64,000 nucleotides of DNA from Atherinomorus stipes (GCA_023101725.1 JALJCO010010161.1:248001-312000), one strand, 5' to 3'; counted from the first letter of the stretch, positions 11,373 through 24,290 are shown. Notes: generated by a model not told the origin, from the letters alone. Program-made: numbers and translations.

Positions 11373-11500
11373 GTGTCAGTGAGGACAAAAAATCCACCTG
11401 TGACATTTTATCTTAAAGCACTTACAACATTCAATGTTTGGATACTGATGAGGCCAATCAGTAGTTAAATGTTGCCTGAAGAGAGCTAACAAAACTTTCA

Positions 11501-13105
<1,605 letters not shown>

Positions 13106-13424
13106 TATCTCATATCAAATGACTTGGAAAATATGTTAAATTTAAGAATATATTATGTACTGCAACAAAAAGGAAGATCTGATATGAAAACAGGAATTCT
13201 GTTGGTGCACCATTCATCATTTTAGATGTGATTTAAAGCAGTTTGTTTCCTAAACTCTGAAGAAGCAAAGACAGCTCCTCTTTCATCAAGAATCTATCAT
13301 TTTATAACAAATTAATTCTCTAAAATGCGTCTTCAGAACTCTTGTTAGGGTTTGGTGGCACTAAAGGTTGCCAGGTCTCATTACTGTTGCTTGATTTAAG
13401 TGGGAAATTTGTGTGTGCAATTAC
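13106..13424. other. Unassigned spacer
   Basis: AT-rich sequence between the Tc1 element and the ATCC microsatellite. No feature was recognised. Confidence 0.6.
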
Positions 13425-13548
13425 ATCCATCCATCCATCCATCCATCCATCCATCCATCCATACATCCATCCATACATCCATCCATACATCCATCCATCC
13501 ATCCATACATCCATCCATACATCCATCCATACATCCATCCATCCATCT
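13425..13548. repeat. ATCC microsatellite with ATAC interruptions
   Basis: A tetranucleotide array of ATCC units of about 120 bp, with regular ATAC variants every few units. The isoleucine-histidine-proline-serine reading frames across it are a by-product of the repeat. Confidence 0.95.
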
Positions 13549-13554
13549 TTCTCT

Positions 13555-13860
13555 GCTTTTCTGAGGTCAGATTGTCAACGTTCCCGGTTCAGGAACATTT
13601 TCCTCCCCAGCAGTGATTTTCAGCTCTTCCTGGGGGATCCCAAGGCACTCCCAAGTTAAAAGGAGTATAAAACCCTGCCAGCATATTGTGGGTCTGCCCT
13701 ATGTCTCCTCCCCGTTTGAATCAGCCTGTAAAAACCTCCAAAGGGAGGCGACCAGGAGGCATCCTGACCAGATGACTCAACCACTGATGACTGCTCAGGC
13801 TCCTCATCCTCTCCAAGACTGAGCCCAGCTATCATCCACGGGGGCTCCTACTGTACTTTA
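13555..13860. repeat. Dispersed fish repeat M, copy 1
   Basis: Contains GTGATTTTCAGCTC, TCCTGGGGGATCCCAAGGC and GGAGGCGACCAGGAGGCATC. This is a pattern I recall as very frequent in teleost genomes, often beside ATCC repeats. A second copy at 37170-37385 shares the GGGGGATCCCGAGGC core and also follows a CATCCATC stretch. It may derive from a Rex-type LINE, but that is uncertain. Confidence 0.6.
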
Positions 13861-14697
13861 ATGCTGGTTTCAGATGTCCACAGTGATGAAGCTCATTGTG
13901 GATTCCACCCAGACTTTGATGATTTCTAAGATCATCCTGAATTCTGCCTCGTATCTGCCCTTCAACATCCATGTTTCCTCTGATTCTATATCGACTCTTT
14001 ACCGGAGCTCACGTGCAATTTCAATGTTCTTGAAAGAAATCTTCAAACCACAGACTGATTTTAAAAGCTCCCCTTTAGCTGTGATTGAACGCCTTTACTG
14101 TCACTGACCGGTGACTTTCTGAGCATCAACACTTTACTCCTACTTGCAAAGATTCGGCAAATGAAGCTTGGGAAAAGTGAAAGAGAGAGGGGGGGGGAGA
14201 ATATAGAAACAGAAAAGATAAAAACATACCGGGGGTGAGAGTGCATAGGTGTCAGACACTAAAGGAAAATCCGGGTTTCCCCCGAAATCTGTCTAATCCA
14301 CATCTTGGGCCCCTCCTCCGGGGGGGGTAGGGCGTGCAATCCCCTCCCCCGCTGTATATATTTTTTTCCCTTTTTGGGTGGCGGGGAGGTTTTCGGGGGG
14401 GAACGTCAGAAGCGAAGAAGGAAGGGGCATCGTGGGGGGGAAAAACTCGGGAAGAAGAATTTATAAACTGCGAGACCAGACCGAGTCAAAGAAAAAGAAG
14501 GAAAAAGGAAGGAGAAGAAGTAAAGGTAGAAGAGAAGGAATGGAAGGATTGGGTCGGCGGGGGGGAGGTCTCAGTTTGAATAGCGTTTACAAACAGAAAT
14601 GGGGAAAAACTCTGGATTCTGTCTTTAATATGGCCACTTCATATAGTCTTCCCTTTCTTTGGTAGTGAATATTCTCTTTTCCTTTATTCATAGCAAA
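13861..14697. other. Unassigned, with G-rich and purine-rich blocks
   Basis: 14184-14212 and 14316-14340 are G- or C-rich, and 14370-14570 is a long purine-rich stretch (GGGGGG, GAAGAAGG, AAAGAAAAAG). The open frames across it are lysine-, glycine- and arginine-rich artefacts of composition. Confidence 0.6.
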
Positions 14698-15347
14698 CCT
14701 ACACTGTAAAAAATAAATTTACGGTGAAAAACTGGCCGCTGTGGTTGCCTTTTTTTTTTTTTTTACTGTAAAATGAAAATGAAATTAAACATTCTTTATT
14801 TATCCCAGAAGAGAAATTCCATAGGGGTTAGAGGCTCTCTCTCTTTTTTTTCGACCAATATAACATAGAATATATACAGTATAACAATAATTCATAAATA
14901 CATATATGGTGTATATAATATAATATTATATAACGATATAATAATAAAATATAAAACTATATAAAATATAGATATACTGTGAGAATGTAGAGAATATTAT
15001 GGTGTGCTATTTTGGCAACTGTTAATTTTGCAGTACACTAGTGTTATTTATTTGCGTTAGTATCTTGCAAGAAAAACAGTTAAATAAGTACTTTCTTTTT
15101 TTTTACAAAAATATTGATAAAATTTACAGTGAAATACTGACAGCTTATTACCCTGTAAATTACAGTCACAATGTACAAATTATTATGGTATGCAGTTTAA
15201 GCAGCACATGATTATTTATTATCTTGCTACAAAAAAAACAGTAAAGTACTGCGAACTGGCAGCTGTAGTTTACACCTTTTCTGTAATTTTTACAGTAAAA
15301 AACTGTCAACCGCAGCTGCCAGTTTCACCGTAAAATGTACAATTACA
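14698..15347. repeat. CACTGTAAAA-ended DNA element with nested insertion
   Basis: The left end reads CACTGTAAAAAATAAATTTA followed by CGG. The sequence then alternates between ACTGTAAA, TTTACAGT and CTGGCAGCTG motifs in both orientations, ending near 15345 with TTTCACCGTAAAATG. A 65-bp insert-like block at about 14775-14840 (CATTCTTTATTTATCCCAG, AGAAATTCC) interrupts it. The interior is degraded and AT-rich. CACTG ends suggest an EnSpm/CACTA-like family, without transposase here. Confidence 0.5.
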
Positions 15348-16389
15348 AAGTAAAAGACAGAATGATATCTTGATTCAGCAACTGCCATTTTTGGCTGTGT
15401 AGATGGAAACTGTTTAATATTTCAGAAGAACTCAAGATATACCAGCAGTAAATAATCACAACAAAACAAGGGATATGTGTAAATACTCTTATTTGTAAAA
15501 CTGAAACAAAGAAACATCAGATTCCTCTCGTGGTTATCATACTGACTGATAATCATTCCCCTCCTGGTTCACAGACTCTTGGAAACTGATTGATTTCGGG
15601 ATAGTTCAGACGCTGAGCCGCTACAAGTGTAGGAAATGTAAGCGACTGCAGCACTGGCTGGCATTAGGATTAACTAGGTGGATTATATAACTTCTCATTC
15701 ATCTTCTCTCATGTCCTTGGAGGGAAAGTTGAAAGAGAAGAGACTGGGAACACAACAAATGAGAGTTGTTAAGTTTTGTGAAACAAGATTTTAACAGAGA
15801 GATCGGCTAACCGGAGGTAGAACAAAGACAGCATCTCAGCTGGTGAGGCACAGAAACATATTTGCTTTTAAATCTGAAAAGATAAATATAGCAGCATTTA
15901 ATTACATTCCAGGTGCACAAATCGAGTTGTGTTTAGGGAATGTGAGAAAATTCGCTGTGAAAATGATGGTAAAATTGGATGCAGTGGTTGTTTTCTATGA
16001 TTGCAACCTTTCTTGTGCATCCTTGGCAGAAAGGTTTGCAGACACTGAAGGCACGTTTATATTTAATACAGATGATGATTCCCATCGTCCCTCAGATGGT
16101 GTTTGTATGTGTGTGTGGTACAGAAAGTCATTTTTAGAAGAGGCCACTGGAGAGTATCTGGAGCTGTGTGGATTTCTCCGCAGCCGCCATTTTTTGCGAG
16201 TCTTTCAGTACATTCATCAAAAAAAAAAAAAAAAAACCACAGTGAAGAATATTTTTCACCATCTGTTTTGTAAAGTGATTGATCATCTTTGCTTTATTGG
16301 TGATTAAAGGGGTCAGTCCTCTTTGCTTTGTGGTAATAACCATTTTAATTATGAAAAAAGACCTGAACACCACCAAATATTTTTAAAGA
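15348..16389. other. Unassigned sequence with one long orphan open frame
   Basis: A 154-residue forward open stretch at 15843-16307 shows no recognisable domain and ends in a run of lysines encoded by poly-A, so I do not call it a gene. No repeats with copies in the window were found. Confidence 0.45.
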
Positions 16390-16660
16390 GCCCCTGGCAT
16401 GAAATTAGCGTTTTTTGAGGTTTTTGATCATATATTTTAGTTTCCCCAGCCTGCCTGTGTCCCCTAAGGGGTTAAATGATAGATTCACTTTTCCTTTTTT
16501 CCTGGCTGTGTCTGCCTACATGGTAAAATTAGTTACTATACTATACTATTACTATACCCTCCAAGCCCCTCCCTCTGAGATCTACGACAACAAACCAACA
16601 TCATTGCATCCAGTTGCATCGTAACTGCTCTGTACCTGGTGTACGAAGGACAGCATCAAT
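16390..16660. repeat. Dispersed repeat D, short copy
   Basis: The block at 16558-16652 matches 6990-7085 (see that entry). The left part contains CTACATGGTAAAATTAG and a short CTATA repeat. Confidence 0.5.
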
Positions 16661-16839
16661 CTTTCTGTCCCCCCCACTGAAAAGGCTGGTGGATGATTTC
16701 ATTTCTGCAGGAATGTGCCGACTGAACGAGCAGAAAATCTCCCTGCAGCTCCGTCTCCTCCTCAGGAGGTGATAACGGCTTTCAGCCCCCACGAAGACAC
16801 GAAGTTAAACATTTCTCATCATGTTCGTGTCTTTTACAG

Positions 16840-18366
16840 CATCAAACGAATTTAAATATTAGACAAAGATAACATAAGTAAACACAAAATAAGGTTTTTA
16901 TTAGGAAGGGGGAAATCCAACCCTCCATGTCCCTGTGTGAAAAAGTGATCTTCCCCTAAACCTAATAACTGGTTGTTCCACCTTAGCAGCAACAACTGCA
17001 TCAAGCGTTTGTGATAACTGGCAGTGAGTCTTCTACAGCGCTGTGGAGGAATTTTGTTCCACTCATCTTTGCAGAATTGTTGTAATTCAGCCACATTGGA
17101 GGCTTTTCCAGCATGAACCGCCTTTTAAGGTCATGCCACAGCATCTCAATGGGATTCAGGTGGGGGCTTTGACTAGGCCACTCCAAAGTCTTCATGTTGT
17201 TGTTCTTAAGCCATTCAGAGGTGGACTTGCTGGTGTGTTCTGGATCATTGTTCTGCTGCAGAACCCAAGTGCGCTTCAGCTTGAGGTCACCAACAGATGG
17301 CCGGACGTTCTCCTTCAGGATTTTTTGGTAGAAGCAGAATTCATGGTTCCATTTACCACAGCAAGTCTTCCAGGTCCTGAAGCAGCAAAACAGCCCCAGA
17401 CCATCACACTACCACCACCATGTTTTACTGTTGCTATGACGTTCCTTTTCTGAAATGCCGTGTTACTTTTACGCCAGATGTAATGGGACCTCCACCTTCC
17501 AGAAAGTTCCACTTTTGTCTCGTCAGTCCACAGAGTATTTTCCCAAAAGTCTTGGGGATCATCAAGATGCTTTCTGGCTAAACTGAGACGAGCCTTTATG
17601 TTCTTTTTGCTCAGCAGTGGTTTTGGTCTTGGAACTCTGCCATGCAGCCATTTTTGCCCCCCAGTCTCTTTCTTATGGTGGAGTCATGAACACTGACCCT
17701 AATTGAGGCAAGTGAGGCCTGCAGTTCTTGGATGTTGTTCTGGGGTCTTTTGTGACCTCTTGGATGAGTCGTCACTGTGCTCTTGGGGTCATTTTGGTCG
17801 GCCGGCCCCTCCTGGGAAGGTTCACCACTGTTCCATGTTTTCACCATTTGTGGATAATGGTTCTCACTGTGGTTCTCTGGAGTCCCAAAGCTTTAGAAAT
17901 GGCTTTGGAACCTTTTCCAGACTGATAGATCTCAATGACTTTGTTTCTCATTTGTTCCTGAATTTCTTTGGATGGCAGCATGATGTCTAGCTTTGGAGGA
18001 TCTTTTGGTCTACTTCACTTTGTCAGGCAGGTCCTATTTAAGGGATTTCTGATGGAGAACAGGTGTGGCAGTAATCAGGCCTGGATGTGGATAGAGAAAC
18101 TGAACTCAGCTTTCCAAAGATGATAAACCACAGTTCATTTATGTTTTAACAGGGGGGCAATCACTTTTTCACACAGGACCATAAAGGTTTCGATTTTTCC
18201 CCCCTTACTAATAAAAATCTTCATTTAAAAACTGCATTTTCTGCTTACTCGTGTTATCTTTTTCTAATATTTAAATTTGTTTGATGATCTGAAACAAATG
18301 AGTGTGACAAACATGCAAAAAAAATAAGAAATCAGGAAGGAGGAAACACTTTTTTCACACAACTGA
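16840..18366 (-). mobile_element. Tc1-like transposon of a second family (T2), left end truncated
   Basis: The inner parts of both inverted repeats are visible: ATCAAACGAATTTAAATATT at 16841 pairs with AATATTTAAATTTGTTTGAT near 18270. TTATTAGGAAGGGGG pairs with CCCCCTTACTAATAA. The right end runs out to TTTTTTCACACAACTG at about 18366. The left outer part of about 80 bp is missing and replaced by other sequence at about 16839. So the element is about 1.53 kb and could not be excised in its present state. Confidence 0.85.
17001..17981 (-). pseudogene. Tc1 family T2 transposase, frameshifted
   Basis: Reading leftward from about 17981: MLPSKEIQEQMRNKVIEIY and GSKAISKALGLQRTTV (helix-turn-helix DNA-binding half); then a frame break after RTIIHKW; DSTIRKRLGG; then VKHGGGSVMVWGCFAASG (between the first and second catalytic acids); and SQSPHLNPIEMLWHDLKRRF (third catalytic E of the DDE triad intact). 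Several shifts separate these blocks, so no continuous enzyme is encoded. The third acid context NPIE is typical of Tc1. Confidence 0.85.
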
Positions 18367-18726
18367 AGCGTAAAGTTGCCTCCTACATTTTAGCCGATAC
18401 AAAGTTGAGCGGATACATTTCGTGAACAGCTGATTAAGGTGGTGAGAAAGTAGGAGAATGTATAACACATGGCATTTAAAGGTTCGGACACCGCTGCATG
18501 CAGAACCTCAGCCTGACGTTTGTTGTTTATCATGAACTAACCGGGTTAATTGTTCATTGCTTATGAAAACGCAAAAATTCAAAGCGGACAAGACGAATAA
18601 ATAAAATAGATGATTATGAAGCTAAACTATAAAGCATGATAAAAAGAGACGTATCAAATAGACAAATCAACTGAACTAAGGATTTTTGCAGATGTTTTAC
18701 GCCTCATTTGGCCGATACAAGTATTA
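18367..18726. other. Unassigned spacer
   Basis: AT-rich sequence with no recognised element. It runs into the GGCCGATACAAGTATT motif at the edge of repeat K. Confidence 0.5.
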
Positions 18727-18860
18727 AAGCTGAAATAATGTAATATTCATTCCATGTGCAAAATAAGAAAAACACTTCTGCTGCATCTTTGCCAATCCAG
18801 TCGTTGCTGGAGACGATATAGCGTTGTGCGGTATCTGCGGTCTTATGTTACAGCCACTCC
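18727..18860. repeat. Dispersed repeat K, copy 1
   Basis: The segment from GCTGAAATAATGTAATATTCA through CTGGAGACGATATAG to GCGGTCTTATGTT matches 58530-58690. There the same order appears (GCTGAAAATAATGCGATATTC, CTGGAGACGACATCATG, GCGGCCTTGTGTT). Flanking GGCCGATA motifs suggest a hAT-type origin. Confidence 0.6.
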
Positions 18861-19540
18861 AGCTTCCTGACTTCCTCTGATTGTCTATCTTGTTCATCTC
18901 TGTGTTAGTCCTGTGATTAACTGGAGATCTTTCCAGAGTGCATCCATCCTCTCGCCTGATGGCACCAGTGATCGGCTCCATCCCCGACGTGACCCTGACG
19001 GTGAGCAGGATAAAGCAGGTGTAGAAACAGATGGACTTGTTCATTTTCTCTTTAAGTTCCTTCGCATGACTCATGTTGTAACCTTCTGCTGTATAAATGA
19101 GATGAGCTCAACTGAACTGCTTCTCTGCTTCATTTGTGTGTAACTGTAGCCATGCCAGAGGTATGACAACAACCAGCTTTGGCTGATGTGTAGCAGCGAT
19201 TCTTAAAATCCGACATGAGTCACAACGAGCGCATATTTCACAGACTCCAACTCTGATAAAGCAGGTCTGGTCAGAAATCTGTAGTTGCGTTCCCAGCGTT
19301 GACATTGCCATCACTTAAAATATTGATTGATATTAATTGTTGGCAGGCGGACCCTCCGCATGTGGTTTCTCTGTGTGTGTTCACACAGTGAGCAACAAAC
19401 TTTGAAAAAATAAAACAAACAGTATTAATGCAGGACAAAATAATTAATGATGTAAGCTAATTAATGCATTAACACGAAAAACGTCATCATTTCATTGTAT
19501 TGCTATTAAAATAGACAGAGATGGATGAATGGATGGATGT
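18861..19540. other. Unassigned non-coding sequence
   Basis: No repeat partner in the window and no coding domain were seen. A short GGATGAATGGATGGATG stretch lies at its right edge. Confidence 0.5.
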
Positions 19541-20072
19541 TTAATACTAGACTTTTTACCAATATTCAATATACCGATACTGTCCAACTCTCAATTTCCG
19601 ATATCCAATATCAACCGATACCGATCTACGCAACCAGCCAACATGTGTCTAATTCTAATGTTTCTAACAACGTGGTAACTTAACCAACAACTTAAAACCA
19701 GACATGTTATCAGCAGCTTCAAAGCAAGTCAGTCTGTAGCAGCAGCAGCTGCACCGTAGTCACATGACTCTGAAAGGAATGCTGGGAAATGAAGTTCTTC
19801 CAGGAATACAGGGACTTCTCTACATGCTGGGTGAATGGAACCAAAACATCATTCGAGATTTCATAGGTGAAAATATCGATAAAAGCTTTTCCTTAAATAT
19901 CAGTATTATATTGCAATACAAAATAGAATGATATTTCAGTGGATAAATATTTTTTACACCTCTAGTGATGTGTGGCTACGAGTATTTGCTGCGTCATTAA
20001 AAAGTAAAAACCAATACCAATATTTTCAGACATTAATGCCGATATCAGCCAATAATATTAGGCCAATAACAT
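19541..20072. repeat. Degraded GATACCGATA-type DNA-transposon sequence
   Basis: Motifs such as AATATACCGATACTG, CAATATCAACCGATACCGAT and GCCGATATCAGCC recur here and near 22750 and 55210-55250. They are the signature of widespread fish hAT-like repeats. No end pair or target duplication could be placed. Confidence 0.4.
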
Positions 20073-20073
20073 C

Positions 20074-20171
<98 letters not shown>
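20074..20171. repeat. GATA microsatellite
   Basis: About 24 uninterrupted GATA units occupy 98 bp. A second, short GATA run is at 55795-55815. Confidence 0.97.
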
Positions 20172-20530
20172 GTTGCTTTATAAATCAAGAAATGGTAGTA
20201 AAAATACAGATGCTCTAACTTACCGTGTGGCCAATAACAACTTTATCAATGATATCGTGACCTAAATATTTTAGAAAATATCTTGATGTCGTGATTTTGG
20301 CCATGTGGCCGACCCCTGGACCGAGGAAGTAGCCAAACTGCTCCACGTTGTCCAGGTGGTTTGGTCCGTTTGAATTAAGTGTAGTGTGAAAGCAAAGCAA
20401 ACCAGGTGAAGATGCATTTTTTTGTTCATTCATCATAGAAAGAAAATAAAAACAGCACAAAGAAAATGATAGGTGAATGAAGAGTTGTCTTCTTCAAACT
20501 CCGATGAGTTTGCTTCTTTATCAGTCTGCT
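20172..20530. other. Unassigned spacer
   Basis: No feature recognised beyond GATATCGTGA-type motifs left over from the neighbouring repeat. Confidence 0.5.
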
Positions 20531-20618
20531 TGCGCATTCACAAATACCCCAAACGAATCGACTTTCCCAGCAAACGGACTCCGATTCCAGTCAGAAAAGC
20601 TTTGTGAACGCGTCCTAA
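20531..20618. repeat. Dispersed repeat H, short copy
   Basis: Matches 1935-2020 from GCGCATTCACAA to TGTGAACGCGTCCTA. It lies directly against a LINE fragment at 20620. Confidence 0.7.
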
Positions 20619-20619
20619 A

Positions 20620-20755
20620 AAGGCCACTCTGTTACCGAGCGCATGTCAGGAGGCAGTTTGTTCCAGAGTCTGGACCCAGCAACCCAGAACGCCCGATCAC
20701 TCCAATGCTTGTATCTGACTCGAGGGACTTCCGACAGAAGCAGGTTTGCTGACCG
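20620..20755 (-). pseudogene. LINE fragment, C-terminal tail of reverse transcriptase ORF
   Basis: On the minus strand the residues SEVPRVRYKHWSDRAFWVAG and SRLWNKLPPDMR are readable. They match the conserved PR.R...GDRAF...G..LWN.LP..(L/M)R tail of L2/Rex-type LINE proteins. Only about 45 codons remain. It lies on the strand opposite to the L2-like tail at 3.6 kb. Confidence 0.7.
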
Positions 20756-21020
20756 TTAGCTCTGATTTGGTTCCGAACAAGCAAAAGTTATTCCCTGCCT
20801 AACAAGTGTTGTCAAAAATAATCAATGTGGTTTATGGATGAGGCGTTCTTCAGAGGTTCCGGTTTACAACACGCCAGGAAAGGATTTCCGGTTCAGCCTG
20901 TGGGACGGGTTGTGGCGGTAGAAAGAGATGGATTGTGAACATTAGAAGGGAAAACTTCATCATCATCATCACACCCGTGTCTGCAGTAACACTTTACAGC
21001 GCAGGATATCAAAGAGGGTT
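20756..21020. other. Unassigned spacer
   Basis: Contains a short CATCATCATCATC run at about 20958. Nothing else was recognised. Confidence 0.5.
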
Positions 21021-21050
21021 CGGGTTAACCCTAACCCTAACCCTAACCCT
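21021..21050. repeat. Interstitial telomere-like repeat with head-to-head junction
   Basis: Four CCCTAA units (21027-21050) follow a degenerate GGGTTCGGGTT, giving the junction GGGTTAACCC. The array is very short. Confidence 0.85.
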
Positions 21051-21247
21051 GAGGCAGGTGGGAGGAGGAGGCTGAGACCGGCGCTGTTCCGGTTCTTTTT
21101 CATTGGGACAGTTACTCTCTTGGTGAGAGAAGACTGTCCGTATGGGAACGTACGGTCAGACCAGAGAAGGTGGAAACGAGGGGGAAAAGTTCGTGCTGAA
21201 GATCACGACTACTGCGCCGGCCGGATCCTGCCTGTGTGGACACTGTG

Positions 21248-21373
21248 ATGGAGGAAAACCAGAGACTTCGACAGGAGGTTGCTGAACTACGGCAGCAGTT
21301 GGAGCAAATGAGCGATATGGGAGTGATATTTCTTGTTATTACAACCCGGTGTCCGAACCAACAACATTTTTAA
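21248..21373 (+). CDS. Small coiled-coil open frame, possible 5' coding fragment
   Basis: The frame begins MEENQRLRQEVAELRQQLEQ and ends after about 41 residues. The first 20 residues have a heptad pattern rich in L, E and Q, typical of a parallel coiled coil. The composition is unlike random sequence. Such N-terminal coiled coils occur in transposon-derived and in host proteins. No splice donor with a good consensus was identified, and the last 18 residues look unrelated. It could be a broken transposon first exon, a real short first exon, or chance. Confidence 0.3.
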   Translation: MEENQRLRQEVAELRQQLEQMSDMGVIFLVITTRCPNQQHF

Positions 21374-21985
21374 CATATAACTGTCCATAGACCGTTAATA
21401 CAGATCTGTCACTGTCCTCTGATGCTGCCTCCGAGCTAGCGGTGTTAGCTAAACACTTACCTTCATAATCATGTATGAAGTTGGTTATATACAACTTAAA
21501 GACTTTAACCCGCTTGCTTGCGGATGTCGTAGTTGCTTCTGAAAAATCCTGTGGACATCGTCCACGTTGATGCGAGGCAGGTCTTGAAGAACGCGTAAAA
21601 AATGTCATTTTACCCGTTTTTGTGACCACAGACAGCAAACAGCAGTTGTGACAATGCTGAACTGGAAGTAGTGGGGCTGACCGGTCGTAAACGGGAGTGA
21701 CTGTGCAAAAACCCCATTCTCAGATAATCGATTCTAAAAAATAGTGTCTAGTAAGATATTAATCAGCACAGGTATCGATACTTAAATGCCACTTTGGCGG
21801 CATCAGCCGCCTCGGTGCTTTTAAACAGGCACTGCTGCGGGCAGCCCCTCCTCTGCAGCATCTCCCCAGAGGACCCATTGTTTACGGTGAAGCTAACTTA
21901 GCGACTTAGACCTCTCTGTTTGCTTTTTTGTTTCAAAAAGTGAACAGTAATAAATCCAGTAACTTTTTCTGGTGTTATTAGAGAC
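21374..21985. other. Unassigned non-coding sequence
   Basis: No coding domain or repeat copy was recognised. The stretch 21720-21800 has TAATCGATTC and AGGTATCGATACTT motifs of degraded repeats. Confidence 0.45.
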
Positions 21986-22401
21986 TAGGGCTGCACAATT
22001 CTGGTAAAAATGTGAATCATGATTTTTTTGCTTAAAATTAAGATCATGATTCTCTGAAACGATTTTTTTCCCCCAAAAAAATTTATTGCACAAATAAACT
22101 TTAACAACCAAAGCAACCTATTCAAAAGGTAATTCAAAATAAAGCGTGTGTTTGCACAAGAGCTTTGTTGGAGCATTTCTTTGGCAGATGCATAGTTGTA
22201 GTTCTTTAACATTGGTTAGGGGGTGGGAGGCAACGGCAGTGTTGCATTTGAGGGCGCTTGAAAAAAATCTGGGAAGAGTGGAAACTTATTTGTGATAAGC
22301 TCATGATTAAAAATGTTTCAGAATTGTTGTGGGTAGAATTGAGATTGCATGTATGTGTGAATTGAGATCACGATCTTTTAACGATTAATTGTGCAGCCCT
22401 A
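21986..22401. mobile_element. hAT-type MITE with 8-bp target duplication
   Basis: The ends TAGGGCTGCACAATT and AATTGTGCAGCCCTA are exact inverted repeats. The flanking 8-mers TTAGAGAC (21978-21985 and 22402-22409) are identical. The 416-bp interior has no transposase, and terminal regions (TGTGAATCATGATT against AATTGAGATCACGAT) remain partly complementary. The intact duplication shows the insertion is readable at base level. Confidence 0.95.
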
Positions 22402-22467
22402 TTAGAGACTCGTGTGGACTTGTAAGGGCGCATATGGTTTACTCTTCTCAACGAGCCGCGGCTGCTA

Positions 22468-22562
22468 CCGCAGGCCCCGCCCCCGTGTAGAAGCAGGCCC
22501 CGCCCCTGTATAGAAGCAGGCCCCGCCCCCGTGTAGAAGCAGGCCCCGCCCCCGTGTAGAAG
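22468..22562. repeat. 24-bp GC-rich tandem repeat, four copies
   Basis: Four copies of GCAGGCCCCGCCCCCGTGTA plus GAA run in tandem, one with CCTGTATA. Each contains a CCCCGCCCC box that fits an Sp1/KLF binding site. It is flanked by ordinary sequence and no promoter is evident. Confidence 0.9.
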
Positions 22563-22729
22563 CGCTCACTTGAGCCTCATGCTCGCGCAGCAGCATCTCA
22601 GAGCAGATGTTCTCTGCTCCATAAACACCTGAAACTGCTGCTGATGACCTCATCCTGCTTACAGTTTGATAGAAATTGTAGACAAAAACATTCAAAAGTT
22701 AAACTTTTGAAATGTTTAATTGACTAGTT

Positions 22730-22870
22730 TGTAACTTGTAAATTTCAGCTCCTAACGGCCGATACCAATAACGTTGTTACGATACTAACGTATGTTGTCA
22801 TGATATCGGACTAACGGAATGATGTCATAATTTCCCATTAACGGCCGATAATTATTGTGCATCCCTAAGT
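22730..22870. repeat. hAT-like fragment with right end
   Basis: Ends with ATTATTGTGCATCCCTAA, the complement of a TTAGGGATGCACAAT terminus, after TAACGGCCGATA motifs that appear twice inside (CTAACGGCCGATACC and TTAACGGCCGATAAT). No matching left end was found nearby. Confidence 0.45.
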
Positions 22871-23929
22871 AAATAAGTCCATTAACTAGAGGTTGAAGTT
22901 TTTTAGTTTGTCTCTGCTGAATCACAGTGAGCAGACTGACTGGATGAAGATCTCTGCACAAACTAGATCTCTAAAATATATTTATTTTACAGATCTTTCC
23001 TCATATTTATTAATATATTTCTGTTGTATTGTTTGGATTTTTGTCTTTTTTTGAATGAATGTGCCCTGTAATAACAGTTCTGGGCTCATCTTTGAGAGAA
23101 TATCTTCAGCTTTAATTGTAAAATATTTCTCTCTAAAAACTGATTAAAATGTTTGAAAATTAGTTTTCTGTTTATATCTGTGAATATACTTTCCATCGCA
23201 CTGAATACGCACGCTCCTAACGGCCTCTGCTTTGATTTGTTAAAAGTAGTCATGTAGAACTTCGAGGTTTTCCCTTTGCTTTGTTACGTAACTGCTGTTT
23301 GGAGCCTAAAACAGTTCTGGAACATTAACCCTGAAGGGAGTTGCTGTCCTTTAAAGCACTAATGTTAACTGCTTCATTTGGTGCTCAGAGTTGTTTTACT
23401 CTCAGGCTCTGCTTATCTATTGCACTGTGGAACAGAGTTTCTAAATGCCTGCCAACCACCTAAATTGGTACACCGTTAAACAAAAACTAAGCAGCTGCCA
23501 GTCTCAGTCTGCCACTGATATTCTGGAGAAGCAAAGTCGAAAATGTGTCAGCCACAAGCAAAGCCGACCAAATGCTGAGCTGTCGAAGAGCAAACACAAG
23601 CCGCTAATAATAATGTAGCCAGAAAATCCATGCAGGAGAGGTGTGATGTTTACACTGCAACACGGAGGATTAACAGGTACCAACGCATGTTGTGAAAACT
23701 GGAACAAGGATTTGAAACCAACAACCAAGGACTGTGTGGGTTGCTGTTTTCATGTTTCCTTTTGTGCAACAGAGAGAAGTCGGCTTGGCGACTGGGTCGG
23801 GGTGTACCCGTCGCCTCGACGACTGGCCACTTCCAGTGGGAGGATGTCATCTTAAACTGGTGTCTGGAACATGACAGTGAGTTCACTGTAGCACGATAGT
23901 CTACAAAGATCAGATCTGCAAAGACAAGG
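22871..23929. other. Unassigned non-coding sequence
   Basis: No repeats with partners and no coding domains were recognised. Short open frames on both strands at 23500-23890 have no domain signature. Confidence 0.5.
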
Positions 23930-24290
23930 CCACTACGAGCCGCGGGGCAAATGATTGACAGCCAAGCTAAATGCTAACTGAGCTAATCCAAAGAGAACAG
24001 GAAAGAACAAAGATGGATGGTTTAAAGGTCAGACACGCTCAGACCTGCTGCTAAAAACTGCCGTAATGCAACTCTGCCACAGGCTGAGGCCTTCCTGGGA
24101 GCTAGCAGGGAGCTAACTATTAGCCTCCATGGCTAAAACTGGCATCCGGTCTGCCGCCTGTCAATCAAAAGGACACGCCCCTAATTATGTGTAATTCCAT
24201 AATTACATAACATCTAAAAAGATGAGTTCTAAAGAAATTCACCTCCCTTACAGTTGAATTAAAGGTAAACTTGACCTATTAAACCTAAAA
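23930..24290 (-). repeat. Dispersed repeat J, inverted copy
   Basis: This is the reverse complement of parts of 28690-29150. Shared pieces include GGGCAAATGATTGACAGCC, GCTAACTGAGCTAA, GCCTGTCAATCAAAAGGACA and CGCCCCTAATTATGTGTAAT. The inverted copies lie about 4.7 kb apart. The TGATTGACAGG-GGCGTGTCC pattern is common in fish repeats. Confidence 0.65.

Noticed and set aside
13342..13659. Isoleucine-histidine-proline-serine repeat proteins
   Set aside because: They are translations of the ATCC microsatellite and appear in several frames.
15843..16307. 154-residue forward frame
   Set aside because: No domain, no repeat or gene context, and it ends in a poly-A-encoded lysine run. Within chance for 64 kb of mixed sequence.
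21021..21050. True chromosome end
   Set aside because: Only four units with unique sequence on both sides; it is interstitial.
22465..22695. Glycine/alanine repeat frame on the minus strand
   Set aside because: It arises from the four-copy 24-bp GC-rich repeat.
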